From Nitrospirota bacterium (GTDB lineage: Bacteria; Nitrospirota; Nitrospiria; Nitrospirales; Nitrospiraceae): a DNA stretch of 42,759 bases. Position numbers and translations under genes: made by a program. Positions within the stretch are counted from its first letter, which is position 1, and each line of letters opens with the position of its first letter. The stretch spans positions 1 through 42,759 of the forward strand of contig JAHRHE010000024.1 in the NCBI GenBank assembly GCA_020027965.1, written 5' to 3'. The notes under the pieces were generated by a model. That model was not told the DNA's origin, searched no databases, and saw only the letters and a list, made by a program, of their open reading frames with translations. Below, piece by piece: positions 8,127 to 16,549 of this stretch.

Positions 8127-9056
8127 TCACCGCCGGACTGCCAGGATCGCATGGAAGGCCTCCGCAAGGCGCGGATAGCGAAAGCGGTACCCCCATCGCT
8201 CGGCGCGCTGGGGCAACACCCGCTGACCGGTCAGGAGCAATTCGTCCGCCATCTGTCCCAGGACGAGTCGGAGCACGAACCCTGGTGTGGGGAGCCGGGC
8301 CGGTCGGTTCAACACCTGGCCCAGCGTGCCTGCAAATTCTCGGTTCATCACCGGATGCGGGGCGGTTGCGTTCACCGGTCCTCGGAAGGTCTGATTTTCC
8401 AGGGCCGCCACCAGCAGGTCGACCAGGTCGTCGCGATGAATCCAGGAGATCCACTGAGCCCCGCTTCCCAGCGGGCCACCGAGGCCGAGGCGAAACAACG
8501 GGAGCATCTTGCTCAGCGCGCCACCGTCCTTCCCGAGTACCAGGCCGATGCGAGGCAGCACCACGCGAATGCCAAGCGGTTCGGCCGCCCGCGCCGCCGC
8601 CTCCCAGCCCGAGCAAAGGGTAGCTAGAAATTCGGTCCCAGGGGGTGACTCTTCCGTGAGCGTTTCATCACCGCGGGGTCCATAGTAGCCAATGGCGGAA
8701 GCGCTGATCAGCAGGCCGGGCTTCACGCCGGGCGTGGAGAGCGCAGATACCAGGGCGGCCGTCGTCCCGATCCGGCTCGCTCGTAGGTCGTCCTTGACCC
8801 GATCGGTCCATCGGCTGCCCCCGATCGGCGCGCCGGCCAGATTGATCACCGCCTCGCAGCCCGCTAAGGCCGCGAGGCCCTGATGATCGGGCCGCTGGGT
8901 TCCCTCCCATCCGGTCACCGACACGCGCGGGTCCAGGCGCGCCCGGGCCGACTCAGGATCGCGGGCGAGCACGATCACCGAGTGCCCGAGCGTTACCAAC
9001 TTCTGGCACAGCGGCCGGCCGATAAACCCGGTGCCGCCGGTCACGACGACGCGCAT
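8127..9056 (-). CDS. TIGR01777-type NAD(P)-dependent epimerase (YfcH-like)
   Basis: A 309-residue extended short-chain dehydrogenase. It opens with the nucleotide-binding glycine motif TGGTGFIGRPL (residues 6-16). It then has AVINLAGAPI, family-typical SSRIGTT-like text (ASRIGTTAALVSAL), a SASAIGYYGPRGDE catalytic segment and RIGLVLGKDGGALSKMLPLF, and ends with the C-terminal domain of the TIGR01777 family. The substrate is not known for the family. Start 9056 (MRVVVTGG) follows the purine-rich GAGGGGGGGA; an upstream in-frame GTG would make that signal part of the protein. It is followed 4 bases later by the NAGPA-like gene. Confidence 0.88.
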   Translation of the reverse strand: MRVVVTGGTGFIGRPLCQKLVTLGHSVIVLARDPESARARLDPRVSVTGWEGTQRPDHQGLAALAGCEAVINLAGAPIGGSRWTDRVKDDLRASRIGTTAALVSALSTPGVKPGLLISASAIGYYGPRGDETLTEESPPGTEFLATLCSGWEAAARAAEPLGIRVVLPRIGLVLGKDGGALSKMLPLFRLGLGGPLGSGAQWISWIHRDDLVDLLVAALENQTFRGPVNATAPHPVMNREFAGTLGQVLNRPARLPTPGFVLRLVLGQMADELLLTGQRVLPQRAERWGYRFRYPRLAEAFHAILAVRR

Positions 9057-9234
9057 GGGTCCCCCCCTCACAATATCCCGATCGAGTGGCGCCGAGTATA
9101 AAGGGAGGCGGTGGGCCGGTCAATCACATGGCCAGTTGACACCTGGAGGAGACGGGGACTAGCATGCCCGTGACCGTCAGATCCTGACTCGTACCCCTGA
9201 TTGGCGATCCGTCTCGTCAGCCCAGGAGGACACC

Positions 9235-9660
9235 ATGCCAAACCCCGGTCCGAAGGAGCCAAAAGGACTTTCCGAGATCATTGACTATACCAGCAAGAAC
9301 ATCAAGACGATTGCGGCCGATGCCACGATCCAGGAGGCCGGACGGCTGATGGACAAGTTCAGCGTGGGCTCGTTGCTCGTGGTCAAGGACGGGCAATACG
9401 CCGGGATCGTCACCGATACCGATCTGGCCAGGAAGGGAGCGGCCAGGGGCGTCAACCCGGAGAAGGAGCCGATCAAATCCCTGATGAGCAGCCCGATCAT
9501 CACGATCGAGGGTCATCGTTCGGTGGAAGAAACGCAGGCCTTCATGAAGGCCAGGGGCGTGCGGCACCTCGCCGTGACGGAAGAGGGAAAGATCGTGGGA
9601 ATCGTGACGCTGAGCGACGTGATCCGGTATTACGCGAACTTTTTCGCCACCACGGAGTAG
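9235..9660 (+). CDS. CBS-domain pair protein
   Basis: A 141-residue protein made of two CBS domains (about residues 10-65 and 75-135) with little else. Typical segments are TIQEAGRLMDKFSVGSLLVV, YAGIVTDTDLARK, VEETQAFMKARGVRHLAV and IVGIVTLSDVIRY. CBS pairs bind adenosine nucleotides and act as energy or ligand sensors, usually controlling a partner protein. No partner is encoded beside it. AGGAGG lies 7 bases before the ATG. It is cytoplasmic. Confidence 0.9.
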   Translation: MPNPGPKEPKGLSEIIDYTSKNIKTIAADATIQEAGRLMDKFSVGSLLVVKDGQYAGIVTDTDLARKGAARGVNPEKEPIKSLMSSPIITIEGHRSVEETQAFMKARGVRHLAVTEEGKIVGIVTLSDVIRYYANFFATTE

Positions 9661-9671
9661 CCGTGACGGCT
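9659..9671. terminator. Short hairpin between convergent genes
   Basis: AGCCG-TGA-CGGCT is a perfect 5-base-pair stem with a 3-base loop, between the stop of the CBS gene and the stop of the convergent gene at 9673. It is short and lacks a clear T-run. Confidence 0.3.
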
Positions 9672-9672
9672 C

Positions 9673-10515
9673 TTACGCAGCCTTCCTGCTCTTAAACTGT
9701 TTCATCGCTTCTGCCAATGCCTTCCCCATTAAGGCGGTCGCATCCAACAGCGCCTCCTCGAACGCTCTCGTCACGACGTTGTGATACTCTCTCCCGAGCT
9801 GAGATTCTGCGAATTCCACGTAGCGCTCCAGCTCCCCATCGGTCAACGGTTGATAGATGTACAGGGATTGGACGATCCCCATTTGATCATACGCTTGCCG
9901 CATTTGGGGTCGTTGCCGCTCGACCTGGATCCTGACTCGATCCTGGCCGAGTCGCCGGTCTCTGGGCTGCACCGCGTCCATCGCGGTGGCAACGGCGATC
10001 GCGGTTGATTGCGCGATATTCAAATTCAGCTCCGTGGTATCCGCCGCGATGTTGAGGCGCCGAACCAGCGCAACCCGAGTGGGTACCGGTGGGGTTGCTT
10101 GAAGTTGCTTGGCGAAGACCTGAGCCTGTTGGACGCCCTGGGGAGTGGAGGCCGCTTCCTCAAGGCCGGTGATCTTTTTCCCCAGCCCGGTCTGGAGCCA
10201 CTCCAGGACCTTCCGCATGGTCTCCAGATTCAGGTCCTTTTCAACCTGCTTCGAGACCTGCCGTTGGAGTCGCTCGGTGTTGTACGCGTCCCTGAAGACC
10301 CGCTGGAATGCCTTGTACATGGGCTCCGGCACCTTGCCTTGCTGTTCGGCCAGTTGAGACATGGTGACGAGCGGGAGCTGGCGAAGCTGGTACTCGAGGC
10401 CGGACAGTTTCACCAGTTCCTTCGTGAGGGCCTCCTTCTGGGGCGACTCGGCCATGGCCGGAAGCGCCAGGAGAGCGATGGTCAGGAAGGCGAGCAACCG
10501 TGTGAGATGAAGCAT
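9673..10515 (-). CDS. Exported DUF2059-like protein
   Basis: A 280-residue protein. The start at 10515 (MLHLTRLLAFLTIALLALPAMA) gives a clean signal peptide ending AMA; longer in-frame forms would bury it. The mature protein is helical. Its C-terminal part (LTDGELERYVEFAESQLGREY followed by a helical tail) resembles the DUF2059 pattern in which a helical pair ends a periplasmic protein. An N-terminal repeat of similar character (LVKLSGLEYQLRQLP) suggests internal duplication. The tail KQFKSRKAA is basic. Function is unknown. The ribosome-binding site (AGAGG) is weak. Confidence 0.6.
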   Translation of the reverse strand: MLHLTRLLAFLTIALLALPAMAESPQKEALTKELVKLSGLEYQLRQLPLVTMSQLAEQQGKVPEPMYKAFQRVFRDAYNTERLQRQVSKQVEKDLNLETMRKVLEWLQTGLGKKITGLEEAASTPQGVQQAQVFAKQLQATPPVPTRVALVRRLNIAADTTELNLNIAQSTAIAVATAMDAVQPRDRRLGQDRVRIQVERQRPQMRQAYDQMGIVQSLYIYQPLTDGELERYVEFAESQLGREYHNVVTRAFEEALLDATALMGKALAEAMKQFKSRKAA

Positions 10516-10932
10516 AGAGAACCTCTGGTTGGTGTGAGAACGACCACGTGGCATCAGTCCGGCGCGAGCATCTCCGACACAGGCCCCTGAGCGGACCGTT
10601 CCCAGCGTTGATCTAAGGATGCAACGGAACCGGCCAAAGATCAATCTTGAGCTCACTTTGATCTTTTCGGAAAATCGGGGTGAAGGCTTGAGGCCGCAGG
10701 CGCGCGCCCGCCGGCTGAGCGGGACCCTGCGGGCTTCCCACGTCTTCCGGTCCTGTTCGTCGACGCCCTCTCAGCCAGGCGGGAGCTTCATGGGGGACAC
10801 CACCCCCCAGCGGCGATTCCCAGAAGCGAGATGGGTGCCGCAGTCCCCTCCTGAACGGACAACGAAGGGCTGGCAGGTGGGCAGCCCCAGCGGAGAGGTG
10901 ATGTCGCTGGCGTGGATCGGAGCCGGCCCGGC
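10516..10932. other. Gene-free stretch
   Basis: I see no supported gene. The region has an ATG-rich AT-poor composition, a small hairpin around GGGGG-ACACCA-CCCCC (about 10793-10808) and the promoter area of the minus-strand gene ending at 9673. No repeat shared with the rest of the window was noticed. Confidence 0.4.
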
Positions 10933-11220
10933 CTACTTCCGCAGCTTGGCCTGCTTGCCGTCAACCATCTTGACGGTGTACTCGATAGCTTCCTTCGTGT
11001 TCTGCTTGATCCTCGGGTACACGGCATCGTTCAACAACGTGTTCATGGATCTGTTGATGGCGGTCTGCGTGACGTACTCGGTGGCCTTCTTGACCTCAGG
11101 ACCGATCATGCCGATGCCGAGCTTCAGGGTGACCAGAGCGCTGACCGAGAGCACGATCGCCCATGGGATGGCCTTCACGAACCCTTCCATCAGCAGTTGC
11201 CCATAGCTCTTCCCTTCCAT
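10933..11220 (-). CDS. Small single-span membrane protein, unknown
   Basis: A 95-residue protein with a strong ribosome-binding site (GAGGAGGGAG) 4-5 bases before the ATG. One hydrophobic helix is present (AIPWAIVLSVSALVTLKLGI, about residues 18-37). A mostly helical, charged C-terminal part (EVKKATEYVTQTAINRSMN and onward) ends KQAKLRK. I recognise no family. It follows nuoN on the same strand, about 210 bases after its stop, but that gap and its own RBS do not show it belongs to the nuo transcript. Confidence 0.6.
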   Translation of the reverse strand: MEGKSYGQLLMEGFVKAIPWAIVLSVSALVTLKLGIGMIGPEVKKATEYVTQTAINRSMNTLLNDAVYPRIKQNTKEAIEYTVKMVDGKQAKLRK

Positions 11221-11433
11221 CGTTCTCCCTCCTCGTGAATGAATGACTCGGATCCAGCTGACACCGGATCCTCCGTGTGTGCCGCGTAAGGATGCCCTGA
11301 AACAAGGAAAAGATCAACCCTTGGCCTGATCGGCCGCGGCCCCGGACGTGGTGAGGGAGGGAAACGAACCCGGCACGGTAGGCCGAGGCTTGAAGATCTG
11401 GAGAAGCACCCGGCGAGGGGCAACCCGTCGCGG

Positions 11434-12930
11434 TCAGCCGCCGAATGGGAGGATGGCGGGAGGCATCGAGGCGGCGGGACCGGGCAAGTTGGAGAACATG
11501 AGCGTGGCAGCGACCACCCAGTCGATGAAGGGCTGCGGGTAGATGCCAAGGACCAAGGTGCCGGCGAGGCCGGCATATACTACCGCCTTCATGGGCGCAG
11601 AGATCCTGAGCGGAGAAGGATCCGCCGGCTCGTTGATGTACATCTTTTTGACCACGACCAGGTAATAATACATCGAGATGACGATGTTGATCAGCCCGAC
11701 GACGATCAGCGTGTACAAGCCTTCGTTGATCGCGGCCAGGAAGATGTACAGCTTCCCGATGAACCCGGCCAGCGGGGGAACGCCGGCCAGGGAGAGGAGA
11801 AAGACCAGCATCGCGAAGGCCATGAACGGCGACCGCCGGTTCAGGCCGTTGTAGTCCTCGATCTCATCGCTGTTGATCAGGTTGCCCACGGCGACGACAA
11901 TCGCAAAGGCGCCTAGGTTCGAGAAGAGATAGGTCAGCAGGTAGAACAGGATGGCGTCACTGCCCATCTTGGTGCCGGCGGCCAGCCCGATCAGGATGTT
12001 GCCGATCTGCGCGATCCCCGAGTAGGCCAGCAGGCGCTTGATGTTGCGTTGTGCGATCGCCACGATGTTCCCGTAGGTCATGGAGAGGATCGAGGCGAAG
12101 ACCAGCAGCAGCGCCCAAACCGGCTTGAGCGTCGCTAACGAGACGAAGAGCATCCGAAGCAGGATCGCGAAGGCGGCGCCCTTGGGGGCGATGGACAGAA
12201 ACGCCGTGACCGGCGTGGGCGCGCCATGGTACGTATCCGGGATCCAGGAATGAAACGGGACCGCGCCGATCTTGAAGCCGAGCGCCGCAAAGATGAGCAG
12301 GTAGCCGATGATCAGGCCGGGCGTCGGCTCGGCCCGGGCAAGGTCCGAGAACACCAGCTTGCCCGTCTCGCCGAAGACCAGGCTGATGCCATAGGCCAGC
12401 AACCCGGCCGCAAAGACACCCAGAATGAAGAACTTGAGCCCGGCTTCATTCGAGGCCACATCGTCACGCAGGTAGGCGACCAGGACGTAGAACCCAAACG
12501 TGGAGAACTCCAGCGTGATGAAGACCGAGAGGAGGTCATTGGCCGAGGCCATGAACATCATGCCGAGAGCCGACATTAAGACCAGGAAGTAGTACTCGCC
12601 TCTGAAGAAGCGGAAGCGGCGGACATAGTCCATCGAGACGAGGATCACCAGCAACGTCGCCCCCACGATGAAAATTTTGAAGAACAGCGCCATCCGATCC
12701 ACGACGAACATGTGGGCAAACAGAGTGCCCGTGATCCCCTCCAGCTCGAACCAGACGAGCGTGGCCAGCACGACTCCCAGGCCTCCCACGCTCAGATAAG
12801 CCAGCCGATCCTTCGGGAGTCGCGGCATCACGAAGTCCACGGTGAGCACCACGCACAGCCAGGCGGTCAACACCATCTCCGGCAGCAGGAGCAAAAGATC
12901 CGATCCCGACAGGGTTAAATTGAACGTCAT
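11434..12930 (-). CDS. nuoN: NADH-quinone oxidoreductase subunit N
   Basis: A 498-residue membrane antiporter-like subunit of complex I with about 14 helices. The key charged residues of the proton path are present: Glu141 in FITLEFSTFGFY, Lys220 in ALGFKIGAVPFHSW, Lys250 in FLSIAPKGAAFA and a TM12 lysine in GFIGKLYIFLAAI. It is the last nuo gene of the operon. Its ATG overlaps the stop of the second nuoM by 4 bases (ATGA), implying translational coupling. Confidence 0.96.
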   Translation of the reverse strand: MTFNLTLSGSDLLLLLPEMVLTAWLCVVLTVDFVMPRLPKDRLAYLSVGGLGVVLATLVWFELEGITGTLFAHMFVVDRMALFFKIFIVGATLLVILVSMDYVRRFRFFRGEYYFLVLMSALGMMFMASANDLLSVFITLEFSTFGFYVLVAYLRDDVASNEAGLKFFILGVFAAGLLAYGISLVFGETGKLVFSDLARAEPTPGLIIGYLLIFAALGFKIGAVPFHSWIPDTYHGAPTPVTAFLSIAPKGAAFAILLRMLFVSLATLKPVWALLLVFASILSMTYGNIVAIAQRNIKRLLAYSGIAQIGNILIGLAAGTKMGSDAILFYLLTYLFSNLGAFAIVVAVGNLINSDEIEDYNGLNRRSPFMAFAMLVFLLSLAGVPPLAGFIGKLYIFLAAINEGLYTLIVVGLINIVISMYYYLVVVKKMYINEPADPSPLRISAPMKAVVYAGLAGTLVLGIYPQPFIDWVVAATLMFSNLPGPAASMPPAILPFGG

Positions 12931-14759
12931 TCTTCTCCTCGTAAGGCGTCAGGCGTCAGGCGTGAGGCGTCAGAGGTGAGACGCGGGGTGCCAGGCATGA
13001 TCGGTTGGGCCTTCGCTTCGCGCCGCTCGGGAGAGCTCGCCGCAGGCCTCACGCCTCGAGCCTCTTGCTGCCCTGACGGCTGACCGCCCCGCGACTCTGC
13101 TCGGGGCCCTGAGCCTGTCCCTCGACTTTGCTCGGGACGGTGAGCCTGTCGAACCGTCGAAGGGCTGACCGCTGACCGCCGCTCGGCCGCCAGCGGCACG
13201 ACCTGAGTAATCCGGGAGATCAGCGGATCCACCCCCGACCGGATGACATCGTAGAAATGGCCGGGGAAGATGCCGAACGCAATGCTGCAACCGATCATGA
13301 GCAACAACGGCAGCCGATCCACCACGGTCACGGCGTCGTGGGCATGGCTGTACTTGGCTTCCATCGAGCCGTAGAAGACCCCGCGCATCATCCGGAAGAG
13401 ATAGGCGAGGGTCAACACGATCCCGATCACGGCGACGATGACCTGGAACGGGTACTTGTTCCAGCTCCCGACCAGGATCATGATTTCGGCGATGAAATTG
13501 ACCGTGCCAGGCATGCCGACGGAGGCCATGCAGGCGACGAGAAAACAGGCTGCCACGAAGGGCATTCGGTTCACGAGCCCGCCCAGGGAGGGGATCTCGC
13601 GCGTGTGCGTCTGGTCGTACACCCAGCCCGCCATGGCAAACAGCATCCCCGTGGCCAGCGCGTGCGCGAACATGTACAGCACGGCCCCTGTCAGGCTGAT
13701 GTAGTCCAGGGCCGCCATGCCCAGGAAGACGTATCCCATATGGCTGGAGCTCGAATATCCGATAACGTACTTGGTATCCTTCGCGTAGAACGCCACCAGC
13801 CCGCCGTACAGGATGCTGAAGATGCACAGCACCGCCGCGATCGGCATCAGCTCGCGCGTGGTCTCGGGAAGGATCTCAAAGCCCACGCGGATGATCGAGA
13901 AATGGCCCAGCTTCATCAAGACGCCGGCATGCAGCATGCTGGTGGCAGCCGGTGCCGCGGCGTGCCCCACCGGCGACCAGGAGTGCAGGGGCCAGATCGG
14001 CGCGATCGAGGCGAAGCCGATGAAGATCAGCAGCCAGATGATCGTGGCCAGGGACCCGGAGAATTTGGCCTGCTCGCGCAGCACCAGGATATCGAAGGTA
14101 TGGAGGCCCGAGAACTTGTAGATCAACAAGATCCCCATCAGCGCGACAACCGCCCCGACCGAGAGGAACAGGGTCAGTTTCATCGCCGCATACTCTTTGC
14201 TGTTCGAGGCGAAATTGAGAATGAACCCGACCGAGTCCCGCTTCTTGAGTCCTTCCGGATCGGTCATGTCCAGGTAGCCCTTGGTATGGCTGCCCCAGAC
14301 CCCCAGCAGCAGATACATCGGAATCACCGACATTTCGTAGAAGAAGTACAGGAAGAACAGATCCAGCGACATGTAGACGCCGATGGTGGCGGCGGCCAGG
14401 ATCAGCAGGAAGATGTAAAACTCTTTGGTCCGGTCCTTGATGTGCCAAGAGATGAAGATTCCCGCGAACAGCAGGATCGAGGAGGCCAGCACGAGAGGCG
14501 TCCCGATTCCATCCACGCCCAGATAGAAGGCGATGCCCAGCTCCCTAGACCATTCAAAACGCTGGACGAACTGGAATCCGCCCCGGGCAGGGTCATACGC
14601 GAAGAACAGGTAGAAGGAGCCCAGCAGCGACACCCCGGCCGACGCGGCGGCGATCAGGCGAACCTGCAACGCCTGCCGGTTCGACACGAACAGCAGGGCC
14701 ACCGCTCCCACGAACGGGGCGAACAGAATATAGAGGAGGGTGTAGTCGCTCATCGACAT
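12927..14759 (-). CDS. nuoM: Second NuoM-type antiporter subunit, with repeat-encoded tail
   Basis: A 610-residue NuoM-family subunit, the additional pump of a 2M-type complex I. Glu142 (TM5), Lys283 (TM8) and Glu425 (TM12) are in place. The TM7 position that is Lys234 in E. coli NuoM is Ile252 here (GFASIAPIWPLHSW), and the nearby PDAH motif reads PVGH. A loop of about 25 extra residues (about 157-188) follows TM5. Residues 529-610 are not NuoM-like: they are a Pro/Arg/Ser-rich tail encoded by repeat DNA (12930-13175), yet the ATGA overlap with nuoN is kept. The start may be 14759 or the ATG two codons later; only AGG precedes the first. Confidence 0.92.
   Translation of the reverse strand: MSMSDYTLLYILFAPFVGAVALLFVSNRQALQVRLIAAASAGVSLLGSFYLFFAYDPARGGFQFVQRFEWSRELGIAFYLGVDGIGTPLVLASSILLFAGIFISWHIKDRTKEFYIFLLILAAATIGVYMSLDLFFLYFFYEMSVIPMYLLLGVWGSHTKGYLDMTDPEGLKKRDSVGFILNFASNSKEYAAMKLTLFLSVGAVVALMGILLIYKFSGLHTFDILVLREQAKFSGSLATIIWLLIFIGFASIAPIWPLHSWSPVGHAAAPAATSMLHAGVLMKLGHFSIIRVGFEILPETTRELMPIAAVLCIFSILYGGLVAFYAKDTKYVIGYSSSSHMGYVFLGMAALDYISLTGAVLYMFAHALATGMLFAMAGWVYDQTHTREIPSLGGLVNRMPFVAACFLVACMASVGMPGTVNFIAEIMILVGSWNKYPFQVIVAVIGIVLTLAYLFRMMRGVFYGSMEAKYSHAHDAVTVVDRLPLLLMIGCSIAFGIFPGHFYDVIRSGVDPLISRITQVVPLAAERRSAVSPSTVRQAHRPEQSRGTGSGPRAESRGGQPSGQQEARGVRPAASSPERREAKAQPIMPGTPRLTSDASRLTPDALRGEE
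12938..13190. repeat. Repeat DNA forming the 3' end of the second nuoM
   Basis: 12938-12985 is a degenerate array of GGCGTCA(G)-like heptamers, and CCTCACGCCTCG near 13047 is a partial inverted match to it. From about 13105, CTCGACTTTGCTCGGGACGG and GTGAGCCTGTCGAA are of the GTCGAG-type repeat family seen at 14765, 18859 and 32925. It is translated as the tail of the second NuoM. Confidence 0.65.
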
Positions 14760-14764
14760 CCTAC

Positions 14765-14934
14765 GTGACGGGTGACCCCTCGACCCCTCGACCTCACTCG
14801 GGGTCGAGCCTGAGCGGGGTCGAAGGCTCGACGGGACTCGGCCCGCGACGAGCTCAGTCGAGTCGGGTCCTGAGCTCGCCGAAGGACGGGTGACGGGTGA
14901 CGGGTTTTAATTTCCTGCTCATCACGCGTCATTT
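14765..14934. repeat. GTCGAG-type repeat copy 1, spacer between the two nuoM genes
   Basis: 14765-14848 matches 18859-18942 with one mismatch in 84 bases, and 14849-14895 matches 19009-19055 exactly. The far end (14884-14904, units of GACGGGT) can pair loosely with TCATCACGCGTCA (about 14918-14932), giving a hairpin spacer. On the minus strand its end reads GTCACCCGTCAC, 5 bases before the second nuoM start. Confidence 0.85.
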
Positions 14935-16494
14935 TCACTCGTGTGGCGTCGTGGCCGAAACCTGGGCGGTCGCCATCTGGCCATGTTCTAATCGATCCAC
15001 TAACGCCTGCACCGAGCCGTTCATGATCCGCAGAAACGGAGCCGGGTAGAGCCCGATCCAGAAGATCATGACTGAGAGTGAGACCGCGATGAGCTTCTCA
15101 CGCGCGTTGAGGTCCTGGATCGTCTGAGTGAGCCCCTGCGCGAGCGGCCCGAACATCGCACGTTCGTAATACCAGAGGAAGTAGGCGGCGCCCAAGATCA
15201 CTCCGGTGACCCCAACCACGCCGTAAACCCAGTAGGCGCTGAACGCACCCAGCAGGACCAGGAACTCGCCGACGAACCCGTTGGTGCCCGGCAACCCGAT
15301 CGAAGCTAATCCAATGATCAGCAGGAAGGTGGCCAGCACCGGCACTTTTCTCGCGAGCCCGCCGAAGGCCGAGAGCTGGGTACTGTGCCGTCGCACGTAC
15401 AGGAATCCGGCCAGGAAGAACAGCCCGGCCGTGGTGAAACCAAGATTCACCATCGTAAGCAGACCGCCTTGCAGCCCCTGATAGTTGAGCGCGAACAGCC
15501 CCAGGAGCACAAAGCCGAGGTGGCTGATACTGCTGAACGCGAGGAGCCGGCGCAAATCCGGCTGGATGAGGGCCACAATGGCCCCGTACAGAATCGCGGC
15601 CAGGGCCAATCCCATCACGACCGTCACCACGCTCTGGCTCTTTGACGCCTCGGGCAGCAGCGGGAGGCTGAACCGCATGAACCCGTACGTGCCGAGCTTG
15701 ATGCCCGCCAGGATCACCGCCATGCCGATCGGGCCCTCTATGAGCGCGTCAGGCAACCAGGTGTGGAACGGGAAGATTGGGGCCTTGAACGCCAAGCCCA
15801 TGAACATCAGCCAAAAGATCAGGACCTGTCGCTCGGCCGGGATCGGGGTGGTCAGGAGTTGCAGAAAATCAAAGGAATAGATTGGTTCCACGTGATGGGT
15901 GACGGCCCAGTCGTGGTAGTTCAGGTTCAACAGCACGATGCCGACCAGCATGAAGACGCTGCCCAGCAGCGTGTAGAGCACGTACTTGAGCGCGGCGTAC
16001 TGGCGTTCCACCCCGCCGCCCCAGAGCTTGATCAGGAAATAACTCGGGATCAGCATCAGCTCCCAGAACACGAAGAACACAATCAGATCGATGCTGATAA
16101 AGATGCCAACGGTGGCGGTCTCGAGCGCCAGCAACGCAATGAAGTACTCTTTGATCTGGTAGCGAACGGTGTCCCAGGAATAGAGGATCACCAGCGTCGT
16201 CAGGAACGCGGTGAGGGGCACAAAGAGCACGCTGATGCCATCCACCGCCAGGTGATAGCTGATGCCGAGCGGGGGAATCCAGGGTACCTGCTCGGAGAAC
16301 TGCATCGCCGCCGAATCAGGCACAAATCGAGTCAGCAGGACACCGGTCAGGATCAATTCCAGCACCGAGATGCCCAGCGCGGCGTTCTTGACCAGGTCCT
16401 CCTCCTCCAGGGCCCAGAGTACGAGCGCACCGGCGAGGGGAAGAAACAGGATCAGCGACAGAATGGGAAATCCGAAGCTCAGTTCTTGCAGCAT
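14935..16494 (-). CDS. nuoM: NADH-quinone oxidoreductase subunit M (canonical copy)
   Basis: A 519-residue NuoM with the usual length and charged residues: Glu145 in FWELMLIP (TM5), Lys237 in GLAFKAPIFPFHTW (TM7), Lys266 in AGIKLGTYGF (TM8) and Glu410 in GFVGEFLVLLG (TM12). It is a proton-pumping membrane subunit of complex I. It starts 55 bases after the nuoL stop and is followed, after a 175-base repeat spacer, by a divergent second NuoM. Comparing the two copies shows this one is the standard form. Confidence 0.96.
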   Translation of the reverse strand: MLQELSFGFPILSLILFLPLAGALVLWALEEEDLVKNAALGISVLELILTGVLLTRFVPDSAAMQFSEQVPWIPPLGISYHLAVDGISVLFVPLTAFLTTLVILYSWDTVRYQIKEYFIALLALETATVGIFISIDLIVFFVFWELMLIPSYFLIKLWGGGVERQYAALKYVLYTLLGSVFMLVGIVLLNLNYHDWAVTHHVEPIYSFDFLQLLTTPIPAERQVLIFWLMFMGLAFKAPIFPFHTWLPDALIEGPIGMAVILAGIKLGTYGFMRFSLPLLPEASKSQSVVTVVMGLALAAILYGAIVALIQPDLRRLLAFSSISHLGFVLLGLFALNYQGLQGGLLTMVNLGFTTAGLFFLAGFLYVRRHSTQLSAFGGLARKVPVLATFLLIIGLASIGLPGTNGFVGEFLVLLGAFSAYWVYGVVGVTGVILGAAYFLWYYERAMFGPLAQGLTQTIQDLNAREKLIAVSLSVMIFWIGLYPAPFLRIMNGSVQALVDRLEHGQMATAQVSATTPHE

Positions 16495-16549
16495 ACGCCC
16501 TTCAACCCCTTGACCCTATTGACCCCTTTATCCCATCACACCGTTCACG

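Noticed and set aside
13257-14768. 503-codon open frame on the plus strand opposite the second nuoM
   Set aside because: Antisense to a real membrane-protein gene. The product is rich in His, Asp and Gln, as expected from reverse-complemented hydrophobic codons.
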